From: Girardinichthys multiradiatus
Lineage: Eukaryota > Chordata > Actinopteri > Cyprinodontiformes > Goodeidae
Direction of reading: 5' to 3'
Length of the DNA: 64,000 bases
Assembly (NCBI RefSeq): GCF_021462225.1
Contig: NC_061816.1
Span: 13,479,390-13,543,389, forward strand
Shown: piece after piece, positions 41,406 through 51,971 of the stretch
How the letters are laid out: each line of letters begins with the position of its first letter
Numbering within the stretch: the stretch's first letter is position 1
Notes under the pieces: model-generated
Seen by the model: only the letters and a program-made list of their open reading frames with translations
Told to the model about the DNA's origin: nothing
Databases searched by the model: none
Translations under genes and position numbers: made by a program

Positions 41406-42960
41406 AAGCGTATATTCACAAAGATTCTTAGAGTCCTCTCAGAGAGCTCCTAACTTAGCCTAAAAATTATTGGCAAGGACTCCTAGCTTAAGAGTGATTC
41501 TGTTTGCTGCTGAGAGTGACACTGAGAAAGGAGATGACAGAAATTCCTATCTTAGTGAGGAGGTGTGGTTAACCCGATTGCTAGGTGTGACGCAGTCTTC
41601 TAGGAGCTGTGACTGATGATTGCAAAAAAACAAACACAAAAAAATGTGCTCCTGGTAATCAATGAAGAGAAATTAACTGATGACAGAATTTAGACTGGAT
41701 TCAGAAATGTGTAAATCACACTGATAAAACCTTTAAAAACTTTAAGTAATTGTCATGCAGCATCATCATCGAACGTAGCTTATTTACATTATTTTGATTT
41801 GCTTATTATGTTTACTCGCCACGCTGGTCGTTTTTAATATTTTATCTATTTTATATTATTTTGCTTCATATTAAAATTCAACATTTTACTGTGATTTCCT
41901 TCTTATATATAATATAATGAGGTTTAGTTTAGTAAAATGACCAAAACAAAAAAAATGTGGAGAAAACTGAACTGAACAGGAGCAGAGCATGCTGTTGGAG
42001 AAGAGGGGAGTGTTGAAAGTAGGTTTGGTCCTGAAATCACAGTGCGAACAAAAAGGCATACCCAAGCAGATCAATGTGTCGTTCCCTCTGCTTTCAGCAC
42101 CAACCTGCTGCAATCAGAAGCTAGAGAGGAGATTGCAGCACACCAGCGAATTTCTCCACAGAAGGGGAGCGTTGTAGATGATAATTTTAGCCTACTGACA
42201 TCATCATGTACAATCCAGGAAATACTTAATTACCTTAAATTATTTACATCATTCTTCTTAGATTTATGCTTAGATTATCATACTGTATCTCGTCTAGAGT
42301 TTGTATTTATCTATATATTTTTGAGTTTTTTCCAATTTTTTCCAAATTTACTTTTTCAGAACATTCCCTGTAAACCCTAGAGATGGTAGTGCATGAAAAT
42401 CCCTGTAGATCAGCAGTTTCTGAAATACTCAGACCAGCTTGTCTAGCACCAACAACCGTGCCACGTTCAAAGTCACTTAAATCACATTTCTTCCCCATTC
42501 TGATGCACCATTTGAACAGCAGCAGGTCGTCTTGACCATGTCTACATGCCTAAATGCATTGAGTTGTTGCCATGTGATTGACTGATTAGAATGTCGCGTT
42601 AACGAGCTGTTGAACAGGTGTACCTAATAAAGTGGCCAGTGAGTGTATATTAATGAATATATGGTTATTATAGAAGTTTATGTGCTCATTTAATTGACTG
42701 TTTAGGGGTGGATCCCTGCTCAGTAAAGCCAGTAGCGTTTTAAGACACTCTTAAGTTCACTAAAAGTCCTCTTCACTACTCTTAACATTTCCTTACGATA
42801 GGAGCTCTCATAAGGCCCAAGATGCTTTGTGAATAACATTGATATTCCCGAGGAAAAATTCTAAGAAAAATCTTAGAATTTGAGAAATTCAAAACTTTTT
42901 CTGACAATGATGTCAATAGGAGCTACTTTTAGTCTTAGGATCCTTTGTAAATACAGGCCC
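41406..42960. mobile_element. PIF/Harbinger-like element with nested Tc1 end
   Basis: The left edge GTATATTCACAAAGATTC followed by TTAGAGTCCTCTCAGAG faces the right edge, whose complement reads GGGCCTGTATTTACAAAGG and then ATCCTAAGACT. This is an imperfect inverted repeat with the TATTCACAAAG core common in fish Harbinger elements. The inner arms also share GAGCTCCTA-type sequence. No transposase is recognisable and a Tc1 fragment lies at 42300-42645. The 3-bp duplication expected for Harbinger cannot be confirmed. Confidence 0.55.
42300..42645 (-). mobile_element. Tc1 group 6, 5' end with transposase start
   Basis: The right end GGCCAGTGAGTG abuts TATA at 42646-42649. On the minus strand an ATG at 42498 opens MGKKCDLSDFERGTVVGARQ, then LSISETADLQGF and TISRVYREC, a helix-turn-helix start of a fish Tc1 transposase. 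The frame ends at 42307 in A+T-rich sequence; the catalytic domain and second end are missing. It sits within the Harbinger-like element. Confidence 0.82.
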
Positions 42961-43739
42961 AGATCTTAATTGCTCCAAGAGTTTTGATGAGTGTAAATGG
43001 AAGAGATCATCTCCAATTTATTTCACTCTTTAATACCTCTTTGTTAAATCCACCGTAGACTTTTTTGCATCCATTGTTAACAAAGTATACACCGAATGGA
43101 AATGGAACTTGCAGATAACTTTTCTGTCTTAAGGTGACAAATGTTGCTCTTAAAAAATTGCTTTAAATATTTAGTGACAATAAAATCAAGTTATTTAAAA
43201 AATAATAATAATAATAAAAAACAACAAAATAAGGTAGCATATAAATCTGAGGCTTCACAATGATTATGCCTTCTGCTGTCACATAACAACCCATGGAGGG
43301 TACACCAAGCAGAGATGGTCATCTGGGAACAAGATGATAATTGATGACAATGAGTTGCATGGCGGAGGAAAAATCAGTCACAGTGTGACAGCAGACCAGC
43401 TGTGCGTCTGCTTCCTGATATAAAAAGAGTCGTTTATTTCCACTAGCAGGCCTGAATGAGGGAGTTAGGCACAGAGACGGGAGGCGTGGATGACGACGCA
43501 CAATGGCTAAGCCACCAGTCTGCTTTCCCAGCTGGGCTATACATGCTGCAGCTGGTGGAGTTGATCAAAGCACATTTTTGTCGTACAGCATGTTTTAGCA
43601 AGTGAATGCTAACAATGGCATTATGAGCCAATCGATCTGTAACTCAATACTGTATGTGGATGTGTCTCCCTTTATCCATGCAAGACGTATATTTTTAGAA
43701 ACAAATTGCACTTGTAATGGATGGCAGAGTCCTAAAAAC
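42961..43739. other. Intergenic DNA, (AAT)n tract
   Basis: An AATAATAATAATAAT tract lies at about 43200-43218. No gene recognised. Confidence 0.4.
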
Positions 43740-45010
43740 TAGTGATGGTGAGATGAAGCTTCAAGAAGCACTAAAGCTTTCCATTCAATTGGTCCACTCA
43801 TGAGCCAAAACTTAATGAGATTGCATCATGTGGACAATAACTGTACAACAGGCAGAGTGATTATAATTCCATGACTTTGGTGTGTGAAGCTTTAAATTGA
43901 ATAAATTAATGTTTGTGATGCCAATACATTCTTGATATGATCCGTTTCTGTATTTAATGGCTGGATCACAAGGGAAAGTGGAAACTAATAGGGGTGAAGT
44001 TTGTGATGTGAATGTGCTTGTGTTACTTTGTAACTGTGCTTATATTATTAGGGACATTTTGTTTTTAATAAAAAAATAAATAAACATTTCACTGTGCTGT
44101 GTTTCAGGCAGTTTGTCTTTTTTGAGATCATATTGTCTGCTTTAGAAAATGCCCTTTCACAGGGCACAGATGAAGTGGGGGTAGCCAGAAAAGCAACAGC
44201 AAGTTTATGCAAGTTGGGATGAACATTTTTCTGCCCTTCCAAATACTTCAGGTGATTCTTCAGTCTTCCAATGTTTGGTTCATTCACGTATGCTTGGACC
44301 TCCACTGCTGCATCCGTAGTCTTGTCTGCAGGACTGTGGCGTCCAAACGATGCCACAGTTTGATCCCAAGGCAGACTGTAAGTGACTAAATTAAATAATA
44401 TAATTAAAATATATCCACATACCTTGAGTCACAGGCTGAGAAGCTTTTGATGATGAAGCTAACGATGAATCTGATGATCCGTGAAATAGCAGCATCAGAA
44501 GTGAGACTCTTCTCTGCATCTGCTGCTTCATTGGAGCTAAAGAAGCATAAAACTAGGATCAAGCAGTGTCACCTGTGACATTTTGCCCATTGACTGCAAA
44601 AGTATGTCGCTTAACTGTCTCATCAGACTCTCATCCATTGCTGTGCTCTCTGAAGTTAAGACAATTCACATTTCCTTATCCTCCAGTCCATGCTGCAGCA
44701 CTGATAATAGGGTAATGACTTTTGATTCTGACCCTCTCTTTTCCTCGGATAGCTCAATTGTGACATGATTAAATGGAGACAGCACTTTTAGATATTGGGC
44801 AAAATTTCACACTGTCATAATGTGAGCGGGCTAATGTCAGTGCGTAGGCCTGCCAAACCTGCTCCTACAGGTTCCCTGATGTCATAAAGATGTTGAAGCA
44901 TTAGGTATGTGATGTTCTAATGTGTATCTACCTGTTGAATCACCTGGGACAGGCAGACCCATTTGCTCCTGCACATCTGTCAGCATCTCCTATAAAATTA
45001 TTATTATAAT
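43740..45010 (-). mobile_element. hAT element remnant with C-terminal transposase
   Basis: The left side begins with an end-like TAGTGATGGTGAGATGAAG, resembling termini of fish hAT elements. A minus-strand hAT dimerisation domain lies at 44048-44356 and weaker transposase-like text up to about 45000 (TIELSEEKRGSESKVITLL; LTSESTAMDESLMRQL in other frames). The opposite terminus and BED finger are not found. Stops and shifts are numerous. Confidence 0.7.
44048..44356 (-). pseudogene. hAT transposase C-terminal dimerisation domain
   Basis: An open block of 102 codons contains EPNIGRLKNHLKYLEGQKN, then HPNLHKLAVAFLATPTSS and VPCERAFSKADNMISKK, closing with KHSTVKCLFIFLLK. This is the hallmark C-terminal hAT domain (the Trp of LxYW is absent; TPxSSVPCERxFS is intact). 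It mediates transposase multimerisation. The frame begins near SFGRHSPADK and is cut off upstream by a stop or a former splice site. The rest of the transposase is decayed, so it is not a gene. Confidence 0.85.
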
Positions 45011-45026
45011 TATTATTATTATAAAA
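44998..45026. repeat. (ATT)n-like tract
   Basis: A short imperfect TTATTATTATTA run next to TATAAAATAATT. Low-complexity. Confidence 0.6.
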
Positions 45027-45594
45027 TAATTAAAGTGTCACTGCAGCAGCAACTTAAAGCAGCAGCAACTTAAACCAGCATCATTTAGAATATTGCAATA
45101 AAATTACTTAATTTTGCAGTGGTACTGCTTGTTATATAGCCCACTATCTTCCTACTATTTGTAAGAAAGTTCCTTGTCTGCGGGACTGTGGTGTCCAAAC
45201 AATGTCAGACAGCACAGTGTTTTGATCAAAAGCCTTTATTATGAGTAAATTTAAAGTAAACACAATTTGTGTAACGCAAACTAATCTCCCGTATACGTCC
45301 ATATTTGCTGCACCATAAAGTAACTTTGTAATTAACCATGCTGACATGTGCTGCATATTATGGAGGGCCAAAAGGGACAAAATTAAATAAAAACATATCA
45401 TGAAATAATTTAATGTGAATGTCCCATAAATGATTATACCATAAACATTATGAAATGCACAATTAAATAAATTAATGTTACAATAAAAAATTAAGTATAC
45501 CTTAAAAATTAATTTAAATGTATTTTTTAATATAAATTAATGTAAAAATAAACACTTATTTCATGGTTCCTATACAGCAGTCTCATCATGAAAT
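45027..45594. other. A+T-rich DNA with duplicated hAT-like segment
   Basis: 45173-45227 repeats, imperfectly, the 44321-44365 segment of the hAT transposase. A minus-strand frame at 45144-45401 crosses it without recognisable domains. The rest is A+T-rich. Confidence 0.45.
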
Positions 45595-45595
45595 A

Positions 45596-46135
45596 ATTTA
45601 AAGGTGACCTATTATACTTCCTTTTACAGAAATTTGGGATAGGTTTACGGGCTATACAAAACATCTTAATTACATTTTTAACACAAAACCATTCTCATAT
45701 ACTGAGATTTCACCTCCTCAGTTTCCACTATTTTGAGCTCCTTTCTGAATGAGCTGTTTTAGGGCTCCGTCACCTCAATGCAAATTAGCTGTTATTAGCC
45801 AAACCCCCAACCAGCACTTTATACATAGGAAAACAAAGCCAAAACTTATAAGACACAACAATCAGTACTTTCTTTCTGTCATCTGCAGATTTGCCACGAA
45901 CAGTAGGGACTGAATTTTTCTCGTCTTTCTGCAAATCCTGACGTATACTGATGTGTGTAGTTTTCCCACACGCCGGGCTGCCGGGAGCCCTCCACACCAC
46001 ATGTCCGATCATTGCTCTAGATGTTTTTTGTGTTTTGGTGGTCAGAGCGACCCCGCGTGCAGTAGTTCTTTCTGGCGCCTTCCATGGGATCTGCCTCGCT
46101 CTGTGCGAGCGCTTAGCCAGGACCACGGGAGGGTT
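45596..46135. mobile_element. TTAA-flanked DNA transposon end (Kolobok-like)
   Basis: TTAA at about 45597-45600 is followed by AGGTGACCTATTATACTTCC, an end often seen in fish TTAA-targeting elements of Kolobok type. A G+C-rich interior follows (to about 46130) with no recognised protein. The matching right end is not found, so the element is partial and the class tentative. Confidence 0.4.
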
Positions 46136-46494
46136 AAAACTGCATGTTTTCTAGAAAAAAGGTGGAGGAGGTCCTTTGTGGAGGAAGGACCTCAATGAGC
46201 TCCAGAACTGATTAGAGATATTTTAGATCAAACTAGGGATATATAGAAGCTAGAGTTCACCAAGAGTTTGTGGTAAGTAGAATTTCTTGAAGTTATTTCC
46301 ATACTTTCCAGTGAAGACATTAACTTAAGAGTCATAGCAAACTTGGAGGAAGCTGTCTTGCTGTGGATTCCTGGATTTTTCCTCGATACAAGCTTCGAAG
46401 CCTTAACACAGAGGGATGCATTACTACTAAAACATGAACATGACGAGTTGATTTTAATCCAGCCATATTTTTTGAATTTATGCATCAAAGCATA
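46136..46494. other. Intergenic DNA, nothing recognised
   Basis: No recognisable feature; an 86-codon minus-strand frame (46228-46488) has no domain. Confidence 0.35.
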
Positions 46495-47175
46495 CAGTGC
46501 CTTGCAAAAATGTTAATGCACCTTGAAAGTTCTTTTTTTCTGCCATGTTGCCAAAACTCATTCAAAGCACTGTGGCAAAACATTAACACTGCACATCAGC
46601 CAGAACATACTATACCCACAGTGAAAGATAGGATTGGCAGTATCATGCTGCGGAAATATATAAAATAGCGGATGCAGGAAGCAGATTTGATGCGAAGCTG
46701 GATGGACCTAAATGGATTGTATTCCTGGAAAAATAGCTGCAACATAAATGAAACTGGGGCAAGGCTTAATATTCCAACAAGATGAGGATCCTAAAATCAA
46801 CAGAACTGCAACAGAATGTCTGAAATTAATGGAAATGTACTTTAGAATGGTCTCAGAGACTAAATCCAAAATGACCATTTGCAGAGGGTCTCCATTGAAG
46901 CTGATTGAATTTGCCTTGTTTGCCAAAGAAGAATGAGCAAGAACTTCAATCTATAGATGGGCAGGTGTTAGAGTCCATACCCCAAAAACCCCATGGTTTT
47001 ACATTGTATTGACTCAGGCCGACTAAATACAAAAGCATGTCACATATTCGTACATCTTTTTCCATCCACGTCACAAATATGGATGACTTCGTGTAAGTCT
47101 ATCCCATTAAACCCAGATAAAACTCTGAAGTTTAGTTCTGTAACTCGGCAAAATGTAGACATTTGCAGGGCACTG
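46495..47175 (+). mobile_element. Tc1 remnant, internally deleted
   Basis: TA then CAGTGCCTTGCAAAAATG opens it; the right end GCAGGGCACTG is followed by TG instead of TA. Only 681 bp remain. Plus-strand bits of transposase: AHQPEHTIPTVKD, GLIFQQDEDPK (second catalytic Asp region) and AKEE. The first half of the gene and the Glu motif are gone. It is strongly diverged from group 1 although the end is similar. Confidence 0.8.
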
Positions 47176-48344
47176 TGTGTTTATGTTTCTAAAAGTCTAA
47201 ATAAAACTGTATTCAAAGAACAGAACATAAAAATAAAAAAAACCTGTCACATAGAGCTAGACCAGATACCAGTTTGCAATAATATAGGAACCAATGTACC
47301 ACACCATCAACCTGTATATCAAAACAAATGCTAAAATAGCAGGTGATATTGTACTAGAGAAAATGAAAATCAAGAAAAAGTATAGTTTGTAAAGGTGGAT
47401 CTTATAATTCTAAATGAGTAACAAAATGCACTAGAGGTTAATCTAAATCAGTAATATTGCTGGTGTAGTCCATTTTGTATTTTCCAAAAGAAAAGCAAGC
47501 AAAATGTAGATCTTTCTTTCTAAATGTTTTGCTTTAATTTATTATTCAGCAACATTTACCTTTGTTGTAGGATCTTGAGTTAAGTAGGTCTTTATCTCAA
47601 AGTACATAAAAATCCAGCTGCCATGTGAGGAATCTGATTTCCAGTCACAAACAATTTGTCTTCCTTTGCTGGTAAAGGTCAAATATATGAATATTCATAA
47701 AATGAAAACAAGACTGTGAACAAAGGCCAAGTCAGAATGCATCCAACTTTGAAGAACTTTCCTAAAATAACCTAATGAGGTTAATAATCCAATTAATACA
47801 ATTAAAGTTTATGAAACTTTGTTTTCTTTTTTTTCTTGTTTAAAAGAAAATATGTTTATTCTTATAGCATTCGTGCACCTTCAGTTCAACAGTAACCTCT
47901 TTAGTGCTAGGATGCAATCTGGGTCCAAAGAAAAGTAAATTCTATTTCAGCATTACCACCCAGAAGCAAAATTCTGCTATGGGAGAGATAATTTTGAGAT
48001 TATTTTTCTAAGCCTGCATCGACAGTGTAAAATTGATTGAAAAGTGAAAGGAAAACAAGGAGAGATGGGTTTGGGCTGAGTCTAATAGATACTAAGGAGC
48101 ATTGGAAATGTTGGGTTTATTGTGGTCTTGTTGCCAATCAAACTTTAGTCCTGCTCAAAAACCAACTAGCATTATACCGGAGGGGAAAAAATCTGCAGTC
48201 TCTCCTACAAAGACACTCCAGCTTTTGGCATTTTCATTGTCTGGCAGTTTACCCAAAGACCAAGAAAGGAGCTAAAATGAAAAACTGAGAAACCTCTTCA
48301 TTGACTGAACTTATAGAAGAATGATGGAGTTTTCTAAAGGGCTA
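47176..48344. other. Intergenic DNA, no gene recognised
   Basis: A+T-rich, with no open frame of interest and no repeat ends. Confidence 0.4.
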
Positions 48345-49375
48345 TGTCAAAGTTGTGGGTTTGGTGGCAGGACCAAAGTGCAGATCATGGCGAGGAGGCC
48401 GCATGGTGAGTAGAAGAAGTTTTAATTTTTTAAAAGAAAGCAATGATTTACAGGAAAGTAATCCAGGCTTACAGTCAGGAGACAAACAAACCATAAGGCG
48501 GAACTCAAGAATACAACAAGGGTTGTCAACGTAAGGAACCAGTGGGGAACAATGAAAACCAGAGACCTTATAAACTGAGGGAAGTGGAGTATGGCCCAAT
48601 GAGACAGGGAGGCAGGTAATCAGAGGAAACATGTAACAGGTGTGGACCAAGTGTGGACCAAGCTGCAGGAAACAGGGAATAAGTGAAACTAATTGGCAGG
48701 GATAATCAGGAACACGAGGAGCTGGGCAAGATACTTAACTACTTAACATAACCAGGGGAAAACAGATCTAAGCTAAACTATATGCAAAAATAAATAACCA
48801 AATTAACCATAAGAATCTAGAATAACCATTAACTAAGGTAAATTGAGAAACTAGAGGGAACAGAAGAGACACCTGACTGATAAAAAGTAAACAAACACTG
48901 AACTAACTGGGAGGAACACTAACTAGACAAAGCAGGTTCATGAAGAACTATACTAAAGAGTTAGCCTGGGAAAGAATACCTAATCTTAAGGGGAAACAAG
49001 CAACTGGGTAAATAACAAAAAGGAGTCTTAGGCCAAAGGGAAAAAGGGGGACTAATAAACTAGAAGAATGCAGCAAGAATAAATAAACCAAACAGTAAAC
49101 AAGCACAGAATCACTAAGAAACTAAACTGGAAAAACCAAAGAAGAAAAATAAACAAAGAACTGTAATAATAATAATAATAATAACCATAGGAAACAAATG
49201 ATAAAGCGACCACTAAGGGAACTATGGGCGAGGGGAGAAAGAACTACTAAAAACAGGAGAGAGAACAAAACTAACATCAGGATAACTGAAGGAATAAACA
49301 AACAAAACTACTAAGCCCAAGGAATAGAAACACCTAACTGAAAAGTAAACAAACACAAAACCAAAACAAAGTCAA
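48345..49375 (-). mobile_element. Probable solo LTR, about 1 kb
   Basis: The left edge TGTCAAAGTTGTGGG and right edge ACAAAGTCAA are imperfect inverted complements. GGCTA precedes and AGCTA follows, a one-mismatch 5-bp duplication. On the minus strand the last 300 bases read TTTATAAGG (TATA-like, about 48568) and AATTAAAAC (about 48418), then a CTGCACTTTGGTCCTGCC stretch like the LTR at 26954. The first 700 bases are an A-rich (plus strand) AAACTAA/AACAAA texture. An (AAT)n tract lies at 49163-49184. No coding region. Confidence 0.5.
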
Positions 49376-49529
49376 AGCTAATGATGAGTGCTGATACTCA
49401 GTTCTTTCATGACTTTTACATGTATGTAGGATTGCATGCTGAAGCAACCTGAAGCCTGTATTATTAACCACATGGCTAATCTGATTTAAATTTTTTTTTA
49501 GAAGGATTCATACACCTTGTTTTTTTTTT

Positions 49530-50240
49530 TTTGTGATGTTAAAAGTGCAAACTTTGATGTATATTATGTGACAAAACAACATAAAATCCTAATAAAACAC
49601 AGACAAGTAGAGAGTAATTGTGGAGTTAAATTACTTTCAACTCCACAATTACTTTTCATGAGGTTTATGTAATAAAAAATCTGAAAAGGTTGCAATGCAT
49701 CTGTATTTGCCCACCTCAACTTTGACACTCCCATATACAATCCAGGGCGACCAATTCCCTTAGAGACCACCTTTGTGTAATGTATTGTCAGTAAGTTGTT
49801 CTGCCTAAGAAGTTTGTTACAGAATAGTGGAAGACGAAGAGTAACACAGAGACCAAGGAACACACACGGGCAGAAACTTCTGCCATCAGAAACTGAATTT
49901 GAATTGCTCAGACTGAATCTGCATTTGCGTAATTTGAAATTAAATGCATTAGTTTGAAAATGAAATTCACTAAATTGAAACTGAATTCCTTGTTTGTTGT
50001 TTTGAAAATTCTGTTTGAATTATAAAACTGAAAGTGAAATTGAAAGTGTATCACACATCCAGGTCCTTGAGGAAAACCACGGAGTAATCAACCACAAATT
50101 CACTGATTTACAGATATACTGTGTATCATTTTTCTTATTACTTTCTATTGGTATATCACATAAAATCCCAGTAGTATACATAGAAGGTTGCGGTTTTAAC
50201 ATGACAAGGCATTGTACATGCATTACAGTTCTATAGGTTT
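49530..50240 (+). mobile_element. Tc1 group 5 remnant, both arms
   Basis: The left arm (49530-49890) has GTGACAAAACAACATAAAAT, AAAAATCTGAAAAGGTTGC, ACAATCCAGGGCGACC, then AGACCAAGGAACACACAC, the usual transposase start region. The right arm (50100-50240) reads inverted: ATATCACATAAAATCCCAG, GGTTGCGGTTTTAACATGAC. The transposase body is deleted. A perfect 15-bp hairpin occurs at 49613-49653. Confidence 0.6.
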
Positions 50241-51769
50241 ATACAGCATTGGTAGCAATTGCTTCAACATAGATTGAACAGTATCAAGTTTGACATAACT
50301 TGCAAATTAAGTGCTGTGGGAATTCACATAAAATTTGGTGATCATATAGTATTTCATCAAAGCTAACATCTGGGTACATAATAAATTAATTAGATCACCA
50401 GAATACAAAGTATATTGTTACTAAACACAGCTTTATACATAGAGGTAGGTTCACATACTGGGTCCTAGCTTGGAGCAGACCTTTCTACACATTGCACAGT
50501 AATATGTTATACACACACATATACCCACACATTCTGATTTTAAAAACTAGTGTTTTCCAGTCAGTAACTCACTTCCATCCAGTGTGTGTTGATGTACAAC
50601 TTGCTCACCTCTGATTACTTGTAGTCTCTAAGTGGAACCATCTAAAGGCTCAACGTTTACCGACCACAGCTTTTATATTTTTTTCCTCCACAAGGGTGGG
50701 TTTCATGGGAACGTTAATGCAATCAACTGTGTGCTTCTACTGCACACTAGAACCTTTTGCCACAAGATAATCCCCCTCTTGTGTGTGTTTGTTCTTGCTG
50801 TCAGTGGAGTGATGGCAATTACAGGCCTAAGGGTGCCAGGCAGGTGGCCTTCGAGCTTTAAATCAGTCAGACGATCTTCAGGGGCCGTTTAACCCAGCTT
50901 ACCTAACTTTTTCATTCTTCCTATTATGGAACTACTTTATGGTAAAAAGGGAAAAAAAACAATCATCCAATATTTTGCATAACTATAAATATTCTACACC
51001 TACTGTAGATCTGTCTGGCATAATGTTGAAAACCAAAAGACTTCTGTCTAGCTATCTTGAATCTTACAGTTCAAAATATATTTTTGTAGAGGCCAAAGTG
51101 ATGCTGTTTCATTTCAGGAAAACAAATTTAACTTCAAGCGGGAATCTAATGTGGAAAAGTATTCCTGTTTATTTTCAGACTGCACATTCTTTTCTTTGTC
51201 TGCAAACATGGCTGCTTGGACCTTACCTTCATGCACATGGCTGTATTCATACTGTTTTTGGGTGAGTTGAACAGCATTTCCCTCAAAGATGGACAGGATT
51301 CACTCAAGCTTGAGAGCAGGCAAGAAAGTGCAGGTTTATCAACTGTCTGTAAAAGGAGAAGAATGAGATTATTGCAGTATTTTTCTGTTATTGTTGTCTC
51401 TAAAATAGAAATTATTCAAATAAAAAAAAGAACTTACCAGACAGAATTTCTTAAGAATAAGCATCACTGTTTATCTTTTATTCTTTTCTGAATTAAGCAT
51501 AACATAAATCAGAAAATAGGCAAAATATATGAACTTTTGTTAAACTGAGTAGTGCACCAGGTAGTTCAAGGTTGCTCTTAACTTCCCAAAACCAATATAT
51601 AATTTTCAATTCAATATACGCAAGCTATACCTTTTTCTTATATGATGAATAATGTCGGTGAAATGAGAAAATGTGATGAATCAAGAGCCAGGGGTTGATC
51701 ATGGGTACATGTGAAATGTTATCTTTAACACCACTTCTAACATTACCTTACTTAACAATATCCTCAAAA
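50241..51769. other. Intergenic DNA, no gene recognised
   Basis: Short open frames (for example 50939-51265, plus) show no domain. No repeat ends seen. Confidence 0.4.
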
Positions 51770-51855
51770 TTAAATGTGATAGTAGTAGCATCATGCTCTG
51801 GGAATGCTTTTCTTTAGCAGTGACAAGGAAGCCGATCAGAGTAGTTTATGTACCA
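51770..51855 (+). mobile_element. Tiny Tc1 remnant
   Basis: GTAGCATCATGCTCTGGGAA, TGCTTTTCTTTAGCAG and GACAAGGAAGCCGATCAGA follow the Tc1 transposase stretch just before the second catalytic Asp. Only about 85 bp remain. Confidence 0.55.
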
Positions 51856-51971
51856 CTGTTGGTGGTTTTTTAATTTTTTTAATTAATTTTTTTAAGCAGT
51901 TAATGTAAGAAAACAAAAAAAAATCATTGCCATCCATTCCTTAGAAAACCTAAATTCTTTGCTTTAATATT

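Noticed and set aside
43199..43220. (AAT)n run as CRISPR-like or regulatory repeat
   Set aside because: A simple microsatellite; similar short runs at 44998 and 49163. No CRISPR arrays occur in such DNA.
48037..48288. 83-codon plus-strand frame
   Set aside because: No domain or context; typical chance frame.
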